A stretch of 47,776 nucleotides of DNA from Lentimicrobium sp. L6 (GCF_013166655.1 NZ_JABKCA010000043.1:1-47776); one strand, 5' to 3'; shown: positions 1 to 9,573, counted from the first letter of the stretch. Program-made: numbers and translations. Notes: a model not told the origin generated them from the sequence alone.

Positions 1-39
1 TTAATGTGTAAATTTAGCCTAGAAATTATAGCTGTTCAC

Positions 40-84
40 ACTGGCACAATAACGTTGGTATGACTGGCACAATAACGCCGGTAT
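40..84. repeat. Two tandem 22-bp direct repeats
   Basis: Two near-identical 22-bp units begin with ACTGGCACAATAACG and end with GGTAT, one at 40-61 and one at 63-84, differing at two positions. Short repeats of this kind are typical of transposase-binding sites at the end of an insertion sequence, for example of IS21 type. The remainder of any such element would lie to the left of the window. No coding sequence is associated. Confidence 0.5.
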
Positions 85-121
85 ATCCAGAATAAAGAAT
101 CAAATTATTATTTCTGGTTTT

Positions 122-651
122 GGTTCTATTCGCATTAATTAGTCAAAGGCAAATTAATTTGGACTTTTATACACAGATAAAATCATAATTAATGTTTCAA
201 GCACCATCGATATTCCATAATTATCATCCTTCAAGAAGTATATTTCAAATTAAGAATCACATTATTTATAGAGATGTAGAGGAATTGTTATCAATAAGAG
301 GGATAAAGGTTAAGCTCTACTATTCAATGATGAGTTTTTAAGTTTAATCCTTTGATTGAAACAAATATGAATGGGAGGATACGGAAGGTCAATAATAGTT
401 AGAGGATGGATGAAATCTATGTCAAGGGAAGGAGGCAAGGGCCACAATTTATATCGAGCTTCGATAAGCTTGGAGATATTATAAATCTTATGTTCCCTAA
501 GCGAAGAATAGAGGATTCAGTCCAAAGAAACTAGCAGGAATAAAACCAACAACATCATTAGAAAGAGTCAGATGGAATAATCAAAGGCCAAGCTTTTATA
601 ATATTTATTCAATTTGATTTTTATGATGATTTGAATTAATGCGACAGAACT
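122..651 (+). mobile_element. IS6-family relic A, internally deleted and frameshifted
   Basis: The left end matches the terminal inverted repeat GGTTCTGTCGCATTAAT of the other IS6 copies with a few changes, and the right end reads ATTAATGCGACAGAAC. Between them lie decayed transposase pieces: the N-terminal HRYP...RDVEELLSIRGIK region, the MDE(T/I)Y segment and the C-terminal KRRI region. Frameshifts and a large internal deletion leave about 530 bp, so no functional transposase remains. It fills the first 657 bases of the window, which hold no intact gene. Confidence 0.8.
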
Positions 652-657
652 CTGGAA

Positions 658-1632
658 TTAATAAAGTAGCCTATTTTTAAAGCTTCCATTTAAAGTACAA
701 ACAGGTTCTAAATCTTTAATAATAGATTTCATTTGAAGTCTTATATGCTCATAATAAACATAATTAACACTGTTTATACCTGAAATTGATAATTTGGTAT
801 TATGGTTTCCTTTAATACTCCCTTTTTCATTATAATAATCAAACCCATGCCCCGATTCTGCTATCCAATAATTTGATAATATTGTCCTATCATGGACTTT
901 GTTTTTTTTAACTAAATAAACATTTATCTTGATGGTGTAATCTCGTAATGCAGTTAATTTTTCTAATCGCTTCTGGAAATAGGCTGGTACATTTAGACTA
1001 TCGTCATCTAAAGTAATTATTGAAATATGATATGAAGTATTTAAATGAGATGGTAATATAGCATCCACCATAGCTTCCAAATTATTCTTGACATCATTTT
1101 TCTTATCTAAAATATAATGATCTGTAATTATCAAACTATTTGATGGTAATTTAGTATTCTTAAATTCATTCCAGACATTCAAAGCTTTATCATTAATGAA
1201 GATATTGGTATGTTTTAGTAGTTTTGGGAACTTATCATTCCAGTTAGCTTTACTACAGGTGAAGTACCCTCTATTTTCATTTATTATAGCATTATCCTTA
1301 AATTGAATTATATTGGGTTCACATACTTCTGAATAATCTACATCATCCAAATACTGATAATCCTCAAAATTTAATTTGAAACTACTCCCAGTATGTTTTT
1401 TTAGTAATTGTTTAAATAAAGGATTACTAGCTTTTTCCTCAAATTTATCTATGCAGTCAAGATGCAATTTTGATCTATTGAGTACTAATTCTACGAATTC
1501 TGAATATAAATAGATTTCTTCTCCAGTTTTAGCCTTCAAAAGCATATCATTGAAGGAATCTTTAGGAGTTAACAATACTATTTCCAATAAATCGTCAACT
1601 GAAATGTAAAGATTGAGTTTTACTTTTTCCAT
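658..1632 (-). CDS. Unknown protein with HDR motif, last gene of ATPase operon
   Basis: This 324 aa soluble protein has no signal peptide or membrane segment and I do not recognise its family with certainty. The most conserved-looking part is near residues 245-265, where HDR (247-249) is followed by a Trp and by GHGFD. This resembles the H-x-R...W...G-R-G-L-D pattern of phospholipase-D-like MIT C-terminal domains, but I can only offer that as a weak resemblance. It starts 2 nt after the stop codon of the AAA ATPase gene, so the two are translationally coupled. In analogous systems the partner of a DUF3696/OLD-type ATPase is the effector, and that is the inferred role here. Confidence 0.75.
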   Translation of the reverse strand: MEKVKLNLYISVDDLLEIVLLTPKDSFNDMLLKAKTGEEIYLYSEFVELVLNRSKLHLDCIDKFEEKASNPLFKQLLKKHTGSSFKLNFEDYQYLDDVDYSEVCEPNIIQFKDNAIINENRGYFTCSKANWNDKFPKLLKHTNIFINDKALNVWNEFKNTKLPSNSLIITDHYILDKKNDVKNNLEAMVDAILPSHLNTSYHISIITLDDDSLNVPAYFQKRLEKLTALRDYTIKINVYLVKKNKVHDRTILSNYWIAESGHGFDYYNEKGSIKGNHNTKLSISGINSVNYVYYEHIRLQMKSIIKDLEPVCTLNGSFKNRLLY

Positions 1633-1634
1633 TG

Positions 1635-3542
1635 CTAGTTGTATTGTCCTTTGGTTAATTGAAACAGATTCATTGCAATTTTATCTGCCTCATCAAAAAA
1701 ACCTTCCCCAAAATCATCTAAAAGTAGCCCATTCTCTGCAATTCGTATTTTTTTTACTTGCTCACCCCCAATCATAGTTTCATCGGGATGTGTAAAATAG
1801 TATATGGAGATATCAGAACTACTGCAAACACCTTTTGATACTGAACTTTGTATCTTTCGTATAAGGTATTCCGAATGTGTTTCAATGATGAATTGATATT
1901 TAAATTCTTTTTGCGCATCAACGAAAAAATCTGCTAATTTGGACTGCAATGCAGGGTGAAGATTAGTTTCTGGTTCTTCAATTACAAATTGCTCATCATT
2001 ACCTAATAAACTAACTTTCATTAGAAGTGGCAATAATTGAGAAAAACCATATCCTACATCTAATAAATTTTTATAATTTCCGTTTTCTTCAATAAGCTCT
2101 AATTCTATTAGGCCTGAAGTTCCTATTAATTTAAAATCAACACCTTTAGCAATTCCAAATTCCTTAAGCCATTTAGTGAAGAATTGTTTTTTCTTATCAC
2201 TAATATCTCCAATATTATAATCTTTAATGATTTTCTCGAAATAAGAATTTCCGTTCCTTTCAAATGTTCTAGAATTATTTGACCTAATAGATGGGATAAA
2301 ATGAAATGACAATTCCTTTTTAAGTGTTTCAAAAGAAGACGATAATTTAGTTACATATAAGTTGAATATATCCATGTTTCCAGTATTATTAGATATTGAG
2401 TATTTATCATAACTAGTCCCAAAAAAACTATTAAACGCATCCACTAACTCATTACCTATCTCAATATCAAAGCCTGGATAATCTATTGGCTCTCTAAAAA
2501 GGTAATTATGTTGACTGATTTTTCGAAAATAGTTACTTTCAAATCTTAATAATTCGTCGTTTGCAAACGACGAAGCTATTTCATTACAATAATTCAAAAG
2601 CAAATCTGTTCTGGAGTATTTAGCAATCAATTGAGAATGTTCGTTTCCTGAATTGCTTAATAATTCACCATTAACGAAACACATCAAATTATAATCACCT
2701 TCACCATACGAAAAATCAAATAACTCAGGATGAAGAAATAGGGGGCTGTTTAAATTATCGGGGTATTTATCGTATCTAATAGAGATGTAATTTTCATATT
2801 CTTCAATCGTTCTCCACAACTCTAATGCTTTTGTGCCAAGTAAAGAATATGCAACTGATTGGTTATTTTTGTAATTTTCAAAAAAGTTAAACTGGTCTTT
2901 TCCATTTAATTCTTGAATAAAAATTTGATATAAATCAGCAGCTTCTTTATGTTTATTTAAACTGTCAATATCTTCTTTTATTTTTGAAAATATTATTTCT
3001 TTTATTTTTGAAATATTTAGTTGAGCATTAAATACAGGAGCTTTCATAGCTTCATTTTCCTCTTCAGTTATACCTCCATTGGTTAATACGTAGACTTTAG
3101 GATCAGTAAGTTCAACCACATATATAGAAATATTTCCGTCAAATGCTTCTATTTTTTCCAAAAGGGCATCTTCAAATTTCGAATCTGCATCATAAATAAA
3201 CGTAAGCTCAATGTATACACTCTTTGGTAAGCTCAACCACTCAACAGGTAGGCGAAATATTAACTTTTTCTTTAAATCATTCTTATTAATTATGCTTTTA
3301 AAACTACCCATGATCGAAGAAACAGTACTGAAATTTAATGATATATTCTTAAATTCTTTCTTCGAGCTAAAATCGCTTGTTGATAAGACATTATCCTTGT
3401 TCTCTTGGAATAATCTTAGAGAACTTGTAAATGATGATTTTCCTGAACTATTTGTTCCCACCAAAAAAGTAAGTGGCCTTAAATCCAGTTCTTGTAGGTC
3501 TGAAAAAACTTTAAAATTTTTGACTCCAAAATGTTCTAACAT
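1635..3542 (-). CDS. AAA/ABC-type ATPase, DUF3696 family
   Basis: This 635 aa ATPase is of the OLD/RecF-like type. The N-terminal IENFK-like strand (FGVKNFKVF) is followed by a Walker A motif GTNSSGKSS at residues 29-37. The C-terminal third holds an ABC signature-like segment (GYGFSQLLPLL), a Walker B with EEPETNLHP, and the switch ETHSEYLI. The end of the protein (ENGLLLDDFGEGFFDEAD) is characteristic of DUF3696. Between the two ATPase halves is a long insertion expected to form a coiled coil or dimerisation region. Such ATPases power two- or three-gene antiphage systems (Septu- or PARIS-like logic). It sits between a 195 aa unknown protein (25 bp gap) and the 324 aa HDR protein (2 bp gap). 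Confidence 0.9.
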   Translation of the reverse strand: MLEHFGVKNFKVFSDLQELDLRPLTFLVGTNSSGKSSFTSSLRLFQENKDNVLSTSDFSSKKEFKNISLNFSTVSSIMGSFKSIINKNDLKKKLIFRLPVEWLSLPKSVYIELTFIYDADSKFEDALLEKIEAFDGNISIYVVELTDPKVYVLTNGGITEEENEAMKAPVFNAQLNISKIKEIIFSKIKEDIDSLNKHKEAADLYQIFIQELNGKDQFNFFENYKNNQSVAYSLLGTKALELWRTIEEYENYISIRYDKYPDNLNSPLFLHPELFDFSYGEGDYNLMCFVNGELLSNSGNEHSQLIAKYSRTDLLLNYCNEIASSFANDELLRFESNYFRKISQHNYLFREPIDYPGFDIEIGNELVDAFNSFFGTSYDKYSISNNTGNMDIFNLYVTKLSSSFETLKKELSFHFIPSIRSNNSRTFERNGNSYFEKIIKDYNIGDISDKKKQFFTKWLKEFGIAKGVDFKLIGTSGLIELELIEENGNYKNLLDVGYGFSQLLPLLMKVSLLGNDEQFVIEEPETNLHPALQSKLADFFVDAQKEFKYQFIIETHSEYLIRKIQSSVSKGVCSSSDISIYYFTHPDETMIGGEQVKKIRIAENGLLLDDFGEGFFDEADKIAMNLFQLTKGQYN

Positions 3543-3567
3543 AATTACTAATTAATAAGTTTATAAA

Positions 3568-4155
3568 TTACCACACATCACCAAATTGGTCTGGTTGACC
3601 TCCAAAAATTTCGAGATTTTCTTGCCAAATATCAGATGATGTTGGATAATTGTCTTTTTCTATATTGTCTTCCAATTCAATTTCTCCCATAGCCTTTTTT
3701 ATTATAAGAGAATCAAGCTCTTTTTCATTGATTACATCTTCAATAATTGCAGTATAAGAATAGAGTTTATGAGATATGAAATCTGTTTCTTTTATCTCAT
3801 TACCCAGTTCTTCATCTTTTTTTGTATTTGGACGGTCTATAGAATATTTCTTATATGGGATACAGTATTTCCCATTCCACATAGCTAAAGAAATTGCTTC
3901 GCTCATTCCTATTTTCAAAAGATAATCAATTACCTGATCTAAATCTGTAAAATACTTGTAATTCTTTCCATAGTTAACGGTTGAATATTTTGCTATTCCA
4001 CTCCACCAAAAATACAATTTGTATTGGTTGTCGCATGTTTTTTTTAGATAGCCTGTGTTATTTTTTGCATTTTCAGCAAATGACATTAGATAATAGTTTT
4101 TATCAAACTGTTTTTCTTGCGGCTCGTACTTTCCACCAAATATTAAATATAACAT
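3568..4155 (-). CDS. Unknown 195 aa protein, first gene of ATPase operon
   Basis: The product is rich in aromatic residues in its first half and acidic in its second, with no signal peptide and no family I recognise. It starts at an ATG preceded by an AT-rich 240-bp gap and ends 25 bp before the ATPase gene, so it is probably the promoter-proximal gene of a three-gene operon. Its role could be specificity or immunity, but nothing in the sequence decides this. Confidence 0.65.
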   Translation of the reverse strand: MLYLIFGGKYEPQEKQFDKNYYLMSFAENAKNNTGYLKKTCDNQYKLYFWWSGIAKYSTVNYGKNYKYFTDLDQVIDYLLKIGMSEAISLAMWNGKYCIPYKKYSIDRPNTKKDEELGNEIKETDFISHKLYSYTAIIEDVINEKELDSLIIKKAMGEIELEDNIEKDNYPTSSDIWQENLEIFGGQPDQFGDVW

Positions 4156-4394
4156 TCTATTTCTACTTTAGTTATTAACTATGCAATTACAAGATTTAAA
4201 ACTTTCCAGAAGCACCTTCCTGTTGTTGCTTAAAGAAATATACATAAAGTGCTTATGATAAGTAATTCATGTTTACCATACTTTTTTTTTTGATGTTGCA
4301 AATATTGAGCGAACTTGTGCAGCCAAACTGCACACTAAAAATATTTCTTAAAAGCTAGTTCTATTCTCCGCTTAATATTATCTCTTAAATCCAA

Positions 4395-7058
4395 TTATTT
4401 CTCTAGGTGCTTATGCGGCCTTTTGAATTTGTATATTGAGGTTTTATACTCGATATCACAATTTCTACAATTGAATATATCAGGTTTGGTTTCTTCCATT
4501 TTATTTGAGCATTTATGACAAAAATAAACTCCTCGTTCAAGGTGTCCTGCTTTTTTTTCAATTAAAACTCTAAGGTTGTTATGGATAAATCCTCCATTCA
4601 GCTGAAGGTTACTTAATCTTCTTTTAAACATTGCATCAGAGCAACAAGTCCCACATTTTTCACATATATAAAGCCCATGAGTACACTTTTTGGAATTCCT
4701 ACTATCAATTATAGATTTGCATTTCCCATTTAAGCAATGGTTTAAATATATTATGTCATTGTTTTCACATGAATCATTAGCGCATTTAAATTTAACTACT
4801 GTTCGAGATGCGAAATTTGAAGTTTCAGCTGGATGTAATATATGGTTACAATCTTGGCAATATAATTTTTCGAGAAGTGTATTGAGTCTGTTGACCAGAC
4901 CTATGAATTGATAATATTTCCCTTTAGGGATAACTTCACCATTTTTAGTGCGTTCATCAGTATTTAAATTTAAGGCCTCGCAAAAGTCAAGCAGAGTGTA
5001 TTTTTGCCATTCATTATTATCATGAATTGACTCACAGATTTCATAACAAGGTCTGTTCGCACACCACCAAAATTCTTTATTAAAAATGAGATCTAATTTG
5101 TTTGATTTTCTTGCTTCACAGAAGGATATCCCATTTGGTATTTCCTCCCTAATAAACTTTGCAAAATGAGTATTGTTTGCATATGCACTTCCACCAAAAT
5201 CTAAGAAGAATCTGTTTTCGGTTGCGAATTCCTTTACTTTGTTTTCATGAGTGATAGGAACTTGCCATGTTTTTGATACTGCGTTATATCGCTTGTCTGG
5301 TAAGAGTTTAACTTTCTCAATGATAGAAGGGTTGTATCCAAATTCAATAGAATAATATAGATTATTATTTGAGTCAACTATCTTTTTAATTTCACCATTC
5401 TTTTCCCAATCAAATTTTGGCGTCATTCTACCTTTGCAATCTTCAAAATAGTTTGTCAGTAGAAACTTGTGATCAGTATTGTATTTCAAATCTTCAATTA
5501 TAATTTTCAAGGCTTCACTTTCAACAAGAAAATCTCCTCTGTCTCTAAATGCAATTAGTGCTTTAATAATAACATCAGTTGAAATATCTATTGGAATTGC
5601 AGGATGAGCTTTTGTGTTTTCATGAAATAATTCTAAATCAAATCTTGTTATTTCATCTAGTTTCTCAATTGAAAGGTCTAACTTCCCTTCAGCTTTTAAT
5701 TTGAATAACTTTCGAATTATCCTAACCTGATCTTTAGGAAGAAAGTATATAAACTTAGTTTTTAATATGTTAAAATCCAGTTCATCCTCATTATCTAAAA
5801 ACCATAGAATAGTGTTGTAAAATACAGATCCTAGCTCTTTTATTCTTATAATAGAATCTTCATTATTAAGAACAATAAACTTTATTTTGTTGAATTGAGT
5901 GTAGAATATCTTCCTATCTGTACAAATAGTATTTTGTTGAAGATAGGATAAGAAATATGATGTGATATCATTTAGTGAGATTGCTTTTCTTTGAATCCAA
6001 TCATTAATTTGATTGTAGTTTGTATAGTCGTCTTGTAAAAATTGGTTGATATCAGAAGATGGAAATGTTTTTGCTATCCCAGATTTCCATAAATCGAAAT
6101 ATTCATTTGAATCTTTTATTTCATATATTTTCTTATCTATTTTAGTAATCTCTTCATTATCTAAATAGGTTTCGCCTTTTAAATAAATCCATTTCAGGTC
6201 TAAATAACTTGCAGTTGATATTTTGTGATCTAGAATTTTATAAATGAGGGTTGTGTCAGTTTTGTTTTTATTAAAAAGGAAATTGCATTTTTCCACACTA
6301 AGTTCAGACATTCTATTGATAATAACTTCATCTGGGATGGAATTTAAGATGCCTTGAAAAAACAGACTGAATTTCTCGTCATCGGAAGATTGTTCTGTTA
6401 TAATATTGTATAGAGTATAGACTAATTCTTGTCCATTCTTATTGGTCCAAAAATTTTCATCTTGATAGTGATCTTCAACTACTATTTTATTTTCTAAAGT
6501 ATTTATTTTCTTTATAAAGGTTTTGAGTATGTCGAGAGAATGAGCCCAGCTATATTTATTGGAATAGGCTGTTAATGCCTCTATTTGTAAGTTTAAAGAG
6601 CTTTTTTCTAAAACAGACACTCTTTCATGCGGATTTAAATTTTCATCGAGAAATAAAGTCTTTATCGATTCTTGAGGAATCTCGATATGGAATCCTTTGA
6701 GCCAAAGTATAGGCTTGAAATTACTCGAACTAGCTTCCACGATTATTTTATTAATCTCCGCTTTCAAATAATTTTGGTAATCTATACTTATAGAATTGGG
6801 TAAACTAGTTTTGAGTTTGTCATATCTTATCAAATCAGCATTATTGTTAATTCCCCCAAGCTCAGTGGCCTTATTTATTAGATCCAAAAGAACTCTATTT
6901 TCAAAAGCTTTATTGATTTGTTCTAAGCGTAATTGTTTATCTTTATCATCTTGTATGATTACTAAATATTTTTTTAATTCTTCGATGTCTCCCAATCTGG
7001 AAAAGCCAGTCACATTGACCACCCTGTGCCAATCTGATTGACCACCCCTCAGTTTCAC
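4395..7058 (-). pseudogene. Zinc-ribbon/HARP-like protein, 5' end replaced by IS21-like end
   Basis: The open frame encodes 887 aa, but its first roughly 20 codons (MKLRGGQSDWHRVVNVTGFS) are read from the terminal sequence of an IS21-like miniature element at 6998-7275. The authentic N terminus is therefore lost. The remaining protein has a long helical region, then near residues 540-600 a segment (KLLPDKRYNAVSKTWQVP) resembling the HARP-type domain found next to SNF2-like helicases. The last 230 residues are Cys-rich, with about six CxxC-type pairs forming several zinc ribbons. A missing N-terminal NTPase or helicase domain is likely but cannot be seen. It lies within defence-type genes. Whether the chimeric frame is expressed is unknown. 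Confidence 0.65.
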
Positions 7059-7275
7059 CGTGAAAAGCTCTCATTACATTATCAATTAGTTATTCAAATT
7101 AGTCTGTTTATTTGTTCCCTAACTCATATAGCAACTCAAATACAGGATTAAGCAGGGTAGGTGAGTGTTCTTTTTTAGGGTGGTCACTTTGCTCTGGCGA
7201 ACATGGTCAGTTTGCTCTGGCTTTGGGTGGTCAGTTAAATTCGGCTAAGGGTGGTCTAGGGCAGCGTTTTTTCCA
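6998..7275. mobile_element. IS21-like miniature element, copy 1 (non-autonomous)
   Basis: This 278-bp element starts with TGGAAAAGCC and ends with TTTTTTCCA. It carries inward repeats of the form TGACCACCC on the left and GGGTGGTCA...TTGCTCTGGC on the right, the latter several times. Multiple internal terminal repeats of this kind are typical of IS21-family ends, which bind the IstA transposase. There is no istA or istB inside. It occupies the 5' end of the zinc-ribbon gene and abuts an IS6 right end (ATTAATGCGACAGAA) at 7275-7289. Confidence 0.75.
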
Positions 7276-7291
7276 TTAATGCGACAGAATC
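7275..7291 (+). repeat. Solo IS6 right terminal inverted repeat
   Basis: ATTAATGCGACAGAATCC is the right-end inverted repeat of the IS6 family in this window, with one change. It directly follows the IS21-like element, which has apparently replaced the rest of that IS6 copy. Confidence 0.7.
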
Positions 7292-7334
7292 CGTTTGCTC
7301 GCATTACGTTTGCAAATTGTTGTGTTTTCGTGCT

Positions 7335-8096
7335 TTATCGGAGGCAATTCGGTAACATTTCTAAAAAACCAATACACCTATCATAATTCAATTCGTAAAA
7401 GTTAACGCCAAGATTAATAGCCTCATAATACTTAACTTGATTCTTTTTGTAAAATTCCTCCGATGGCATTTTCCAAAATTCATGTCCCAATTTCTCCGCG
7501 ATAAACCATTTTTCAATTAATCTAGCTGCTCTTCCGTTTCCATCTCTAAAAGGATGAATGTGTGCAAATCGTAAATGAATCAATGATGCAAAGTAAAAGA
7601 CTTCAATTTCGTTAAGGTCAGATGAAATCAACTGACTTATATCCTGAAAAAACGATTTCATTTCTTTTTCTACAAATTCTGGCTCAATTGCCATATATGC
7701 TAATCCTGATTTTCCAAATACGCCAACCTGCTCAATTCTATATTTTCCTCTTTTGCTTCTTATCAATAATGTGTCTGAAAATATTTTATGACAATTCAAT
7801 AAATTCTTCTCATTCAGGTGGTTGTTTTGTGCAAAACTATATGCTTCAATCAAATCCTCAATTTCTTCAATTTCTTTTCCTACTTTGAATTTGTCCTTAT
7901 TCATTTCATAATTCATGTAAGAATTCAAATCGATACTATTTCCTTCAATATTTGATGAGTAAATAGCTGCAGATTTTGTCAAGTATTCAAATCCACCTCG
8001 ATTTTCCGAGAAATCAAATTCCTTAATCAATTCAGAAATTTCATTCCCAATTGACTTCTTATATGTATCTAAATATTTCCTTTCTGCTATCTTCAT
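7335..8096 (-). CDS. Fic/DOC family protein (probable AMP transferase, class II)
   Basis: This 253 aa Fic-domain protein carries the canonical active-site loop HPFRDGNGRAAR at residues 181-192. His181 is the general base and Asn187/Arg192 bind the nucleotide phosphates. An N-terminal inhibitory helix motif [S/T]xxxE[G/N] is visible as SSNIEG at 47-52, which defines class II Fic proteins that are auto-inhibited in cis. The expected reaction is transfer of AMP from ATP to a hydroxyl side chain of an unknown target. It stands alone between IS6 ends and is framed by inverted GTTGTG(C/T) motifs. No antitoxin gene adjoins it, consistent with built-in inhibition. Confidence 0.9.
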   Translation of the reverse strand: MKIAERKYLDTYKKSIGNEISELIKEFDFSENRGGFEYLTKSAAIYSSNIEGNSIDLNSYMNYEMNKDKFKVGKEIEEIEDLIEAYSFAQNNHLNEKNLLNCHKIFSDTLLIRSKRGKYRIEQVGVFGKSGLAYMAIEPEFVEKEMKSFFQDISQLISSDLNEIEVFYFASLIHLRFAHIHPFRDGNGRAARLIEKWFIAEKLGHEFWKMPSEEFYKKNQVKYYEAINLGVNFYELNYDRCIGFLEMLPNCLR

Positions 8097-8185
8097 TCAA
8101 TCCAATTATTTAAACACAAATATACTCATTTTTGAGGTCATTTTTTTAGTGCTACTTCGCTTTTTTTTGCATGAAGCACAACGTA

Positions 8186-8610
8186 GGTTCTGTCGCATTA
8201 ATTACTCAAAGGTAAAATAATTTCTACTTTTACCCACCAACAAAACCATAATTGATGTTCAAGCACCACCGATATCCCAGAATTATCATCCTTCAAGCAG
8301 TTTATTATAAATTAAGATTCACATTAAGTTATAGAGATGTAGAGGAATTGCTATCAATAAGAGGAATCAAAGCAGATCATTCTACTATTCAAAGATGGGT
8401 ATTTAAGTTTAGTCCATTGATTGAATCGAATATGCATAAACGAAAACGGAAGGTCAATAATAGCTGGAGGATGGATGAAACTTATATCAAGGTAGGAGGG
8501 AAGGACCGCTATTTATATAGAGCTGTAGATAAATATGGGGGTACAATAGACTTCCTATTAACCAAGAGAAGAATGAAGGGATCAGCCCAGAAATTCTTGA
8601 ATAAAGCCAT
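8186..8610 (+). mobile_element. IS6-family element B, 5' half only
   Basis: It starts with the intact terminal repeat GGTTCTGTCGCATTAAT and proceeds through the best-preserved transposase N-terminal half of the window. It is interrupted at 8611 by an IS1-family element. The 3' half of the IS6 is not found on the other side, so the insertion was accompanied or followed by a deletion. Confidence 0.85.
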
Positions 8611-8662
8611 GGTAGTGTACCATATGGCGCTTTTCCTTTCACTAAAAACATATTTAACATAA
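8255..8662 (+). pseudogene. IS6-family (IS26-like) transposase, truncated
   Basis: About 120 genuine residues remain: the N-terminal helix-turn-helix region (SYRDVEELL...STIQRWVFKF) and the first catalytic Asp in WRMDETYIKVGG, followed by YRAVDKYGGTIDFLL. IS6 transposases are normally about 230 aa with a DDE triad. Here the second Asp and the Glu are lost because an IS1-type element begins after codon ...NKA. The last residues (VVYHMALFLS) are read from that element's end. The ATG at 8255 is preferred over a TTG one codon upstream. Confidence 0.85.
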
Positions 8663-9535
8663 TATGAGGCATTTAGGGTGTTTAAAATACAAGTATTTCT
8701 GTAGTATTGAGGTCTCCCATCGATAATAAAATTCCTTAGAGCCCGTTAAACAAGCATTCTAGATTATATAGTGTACCATATGGCACCTGATATTAATATT
8801 AAAAGTTTGTTTTGATGAAATCACCTACCAAAGTTTGTAAATATTGTAGTGGAATCTGCATAAAGAAAGGAAAACGAAATGGGAAACAACGTTTCCTTTG
8901 CAAACACTGCGAAAAATATCAATTATTACATTATAGCAAGAATAGAATCCCAAAATCAAAAGAAAACTTGCTAGTAAAGCTTAATAATGAAGGAATGGGA
9001 ATCAGCTCTATTTCTCGTATACTACATGTTTCAAAATCTAGTGTGCAACGCATCATTATTAAATTTAGCAGGGCTGTTTTAAAACCATTGATTTCAGAGA
9101 GAAATCAAGTTTATGAGATTGATGAACTTCGTACTTATGAAGGTAATAAGAAAAATGAAAGTTGGGTTATATATGCTATTAATAAAGCAAATGGAAATGT
9201 CATAAATTTGGTTGTAGGTAGGAGAACCAAAGAGAATATTAAGAGGGTAGTAGATATGGTTTTATCATTGAATCCTGCCAAAATCTATACTGATGGTCTT
9301 AATGTTTATAGAAGTCTAATCCCCAAAAGTATTCATAGAGTTTTTAAGTATTGCACCAATAAAATTGAGAGAAATAATCTTACTCTGAGGACTCACATGA
9401 AACGACTAAATCGAAAGACTATTTGTTTTACAAAAGCAAATCTAATGTTAGAAGCTTGTTTGAGCCTTTATATTTGGAGGAGAAGTAATGCTGCTTAATT
9501 AAGCTCTTTATGCTTATTATTAAAGGTTCTATACC
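8611..9535 (+). mobile_element. IS1-family insertion sequence
   Basis: The left end GGTAGTGTACCATATGGCGC at 8611 is shared with a second copy at 33962, which fixes the boundary. The right end is less certain: GGTTCTATACC at 9525-9535 is an imperfect inverse of GGTAGTGTACC and lies 27 bp after the transposase stop. About 150 bp inside the left end, the near-palindrome GTACCATATGGCAC is repeated at 8771-8784 in direct orientation, just before the transposase gene. I see no target-site duplication, because the host IS6 has lost its 3' part. Confidence 0.7.
8815..9498 (+). CDS. IS1-family transposase, single-frame InsA-InsB type
   Basis: This 227 aa protein has an N-terminal zinc ribbon (CKYC near residue 7 and CKHC near 29), a helix-turn-helix (GISSISRILHVSKSSVQRII), and a DDE-like core with DELRTY, YTDGLNVY and KIERNN. 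These correspond to the Asp, Asp and Glu of IS1 transposases. The classical insA/insB frameshift is absent and both parts are in one frame, as in several Bacteroidota and archaeal IS1 relatives. It appears intact. The ATG at 8815 is preferred over the TTG at 8812. Confidence 0.85.
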   Translation: MKSPTKVCKYCSGICIKKGKRNGKQRFLCKHCEKYQLLHYSKNRIPKSKENLLVKLNNEGMGISSISRILHVSKSSVQRIIIKFSRAVLKPLISERNQVYEIDELRTYEGNKKNESWVIYAINKANGNVINLVVGRRTKENIKRVVDMVLSLNPAKIYTDGLNVYRSLIPKSIHRVFKYCTNKIERNNLTLRTHMKRLNRKTICFTKANLMLEACLSLYIWRRSNAA

Positions 9536-9573
9536 TTAATTACTTCCATTTTAAAATACTAGCAGAATAAAAT

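Noticed and set aside
7319-8182. Canonical integron attC site next to Fic
   Set aside because: The motifs do not match the strict GTTRRRY core and no hairpin with both halves at one end was found; kept only as a cassette-like observation.
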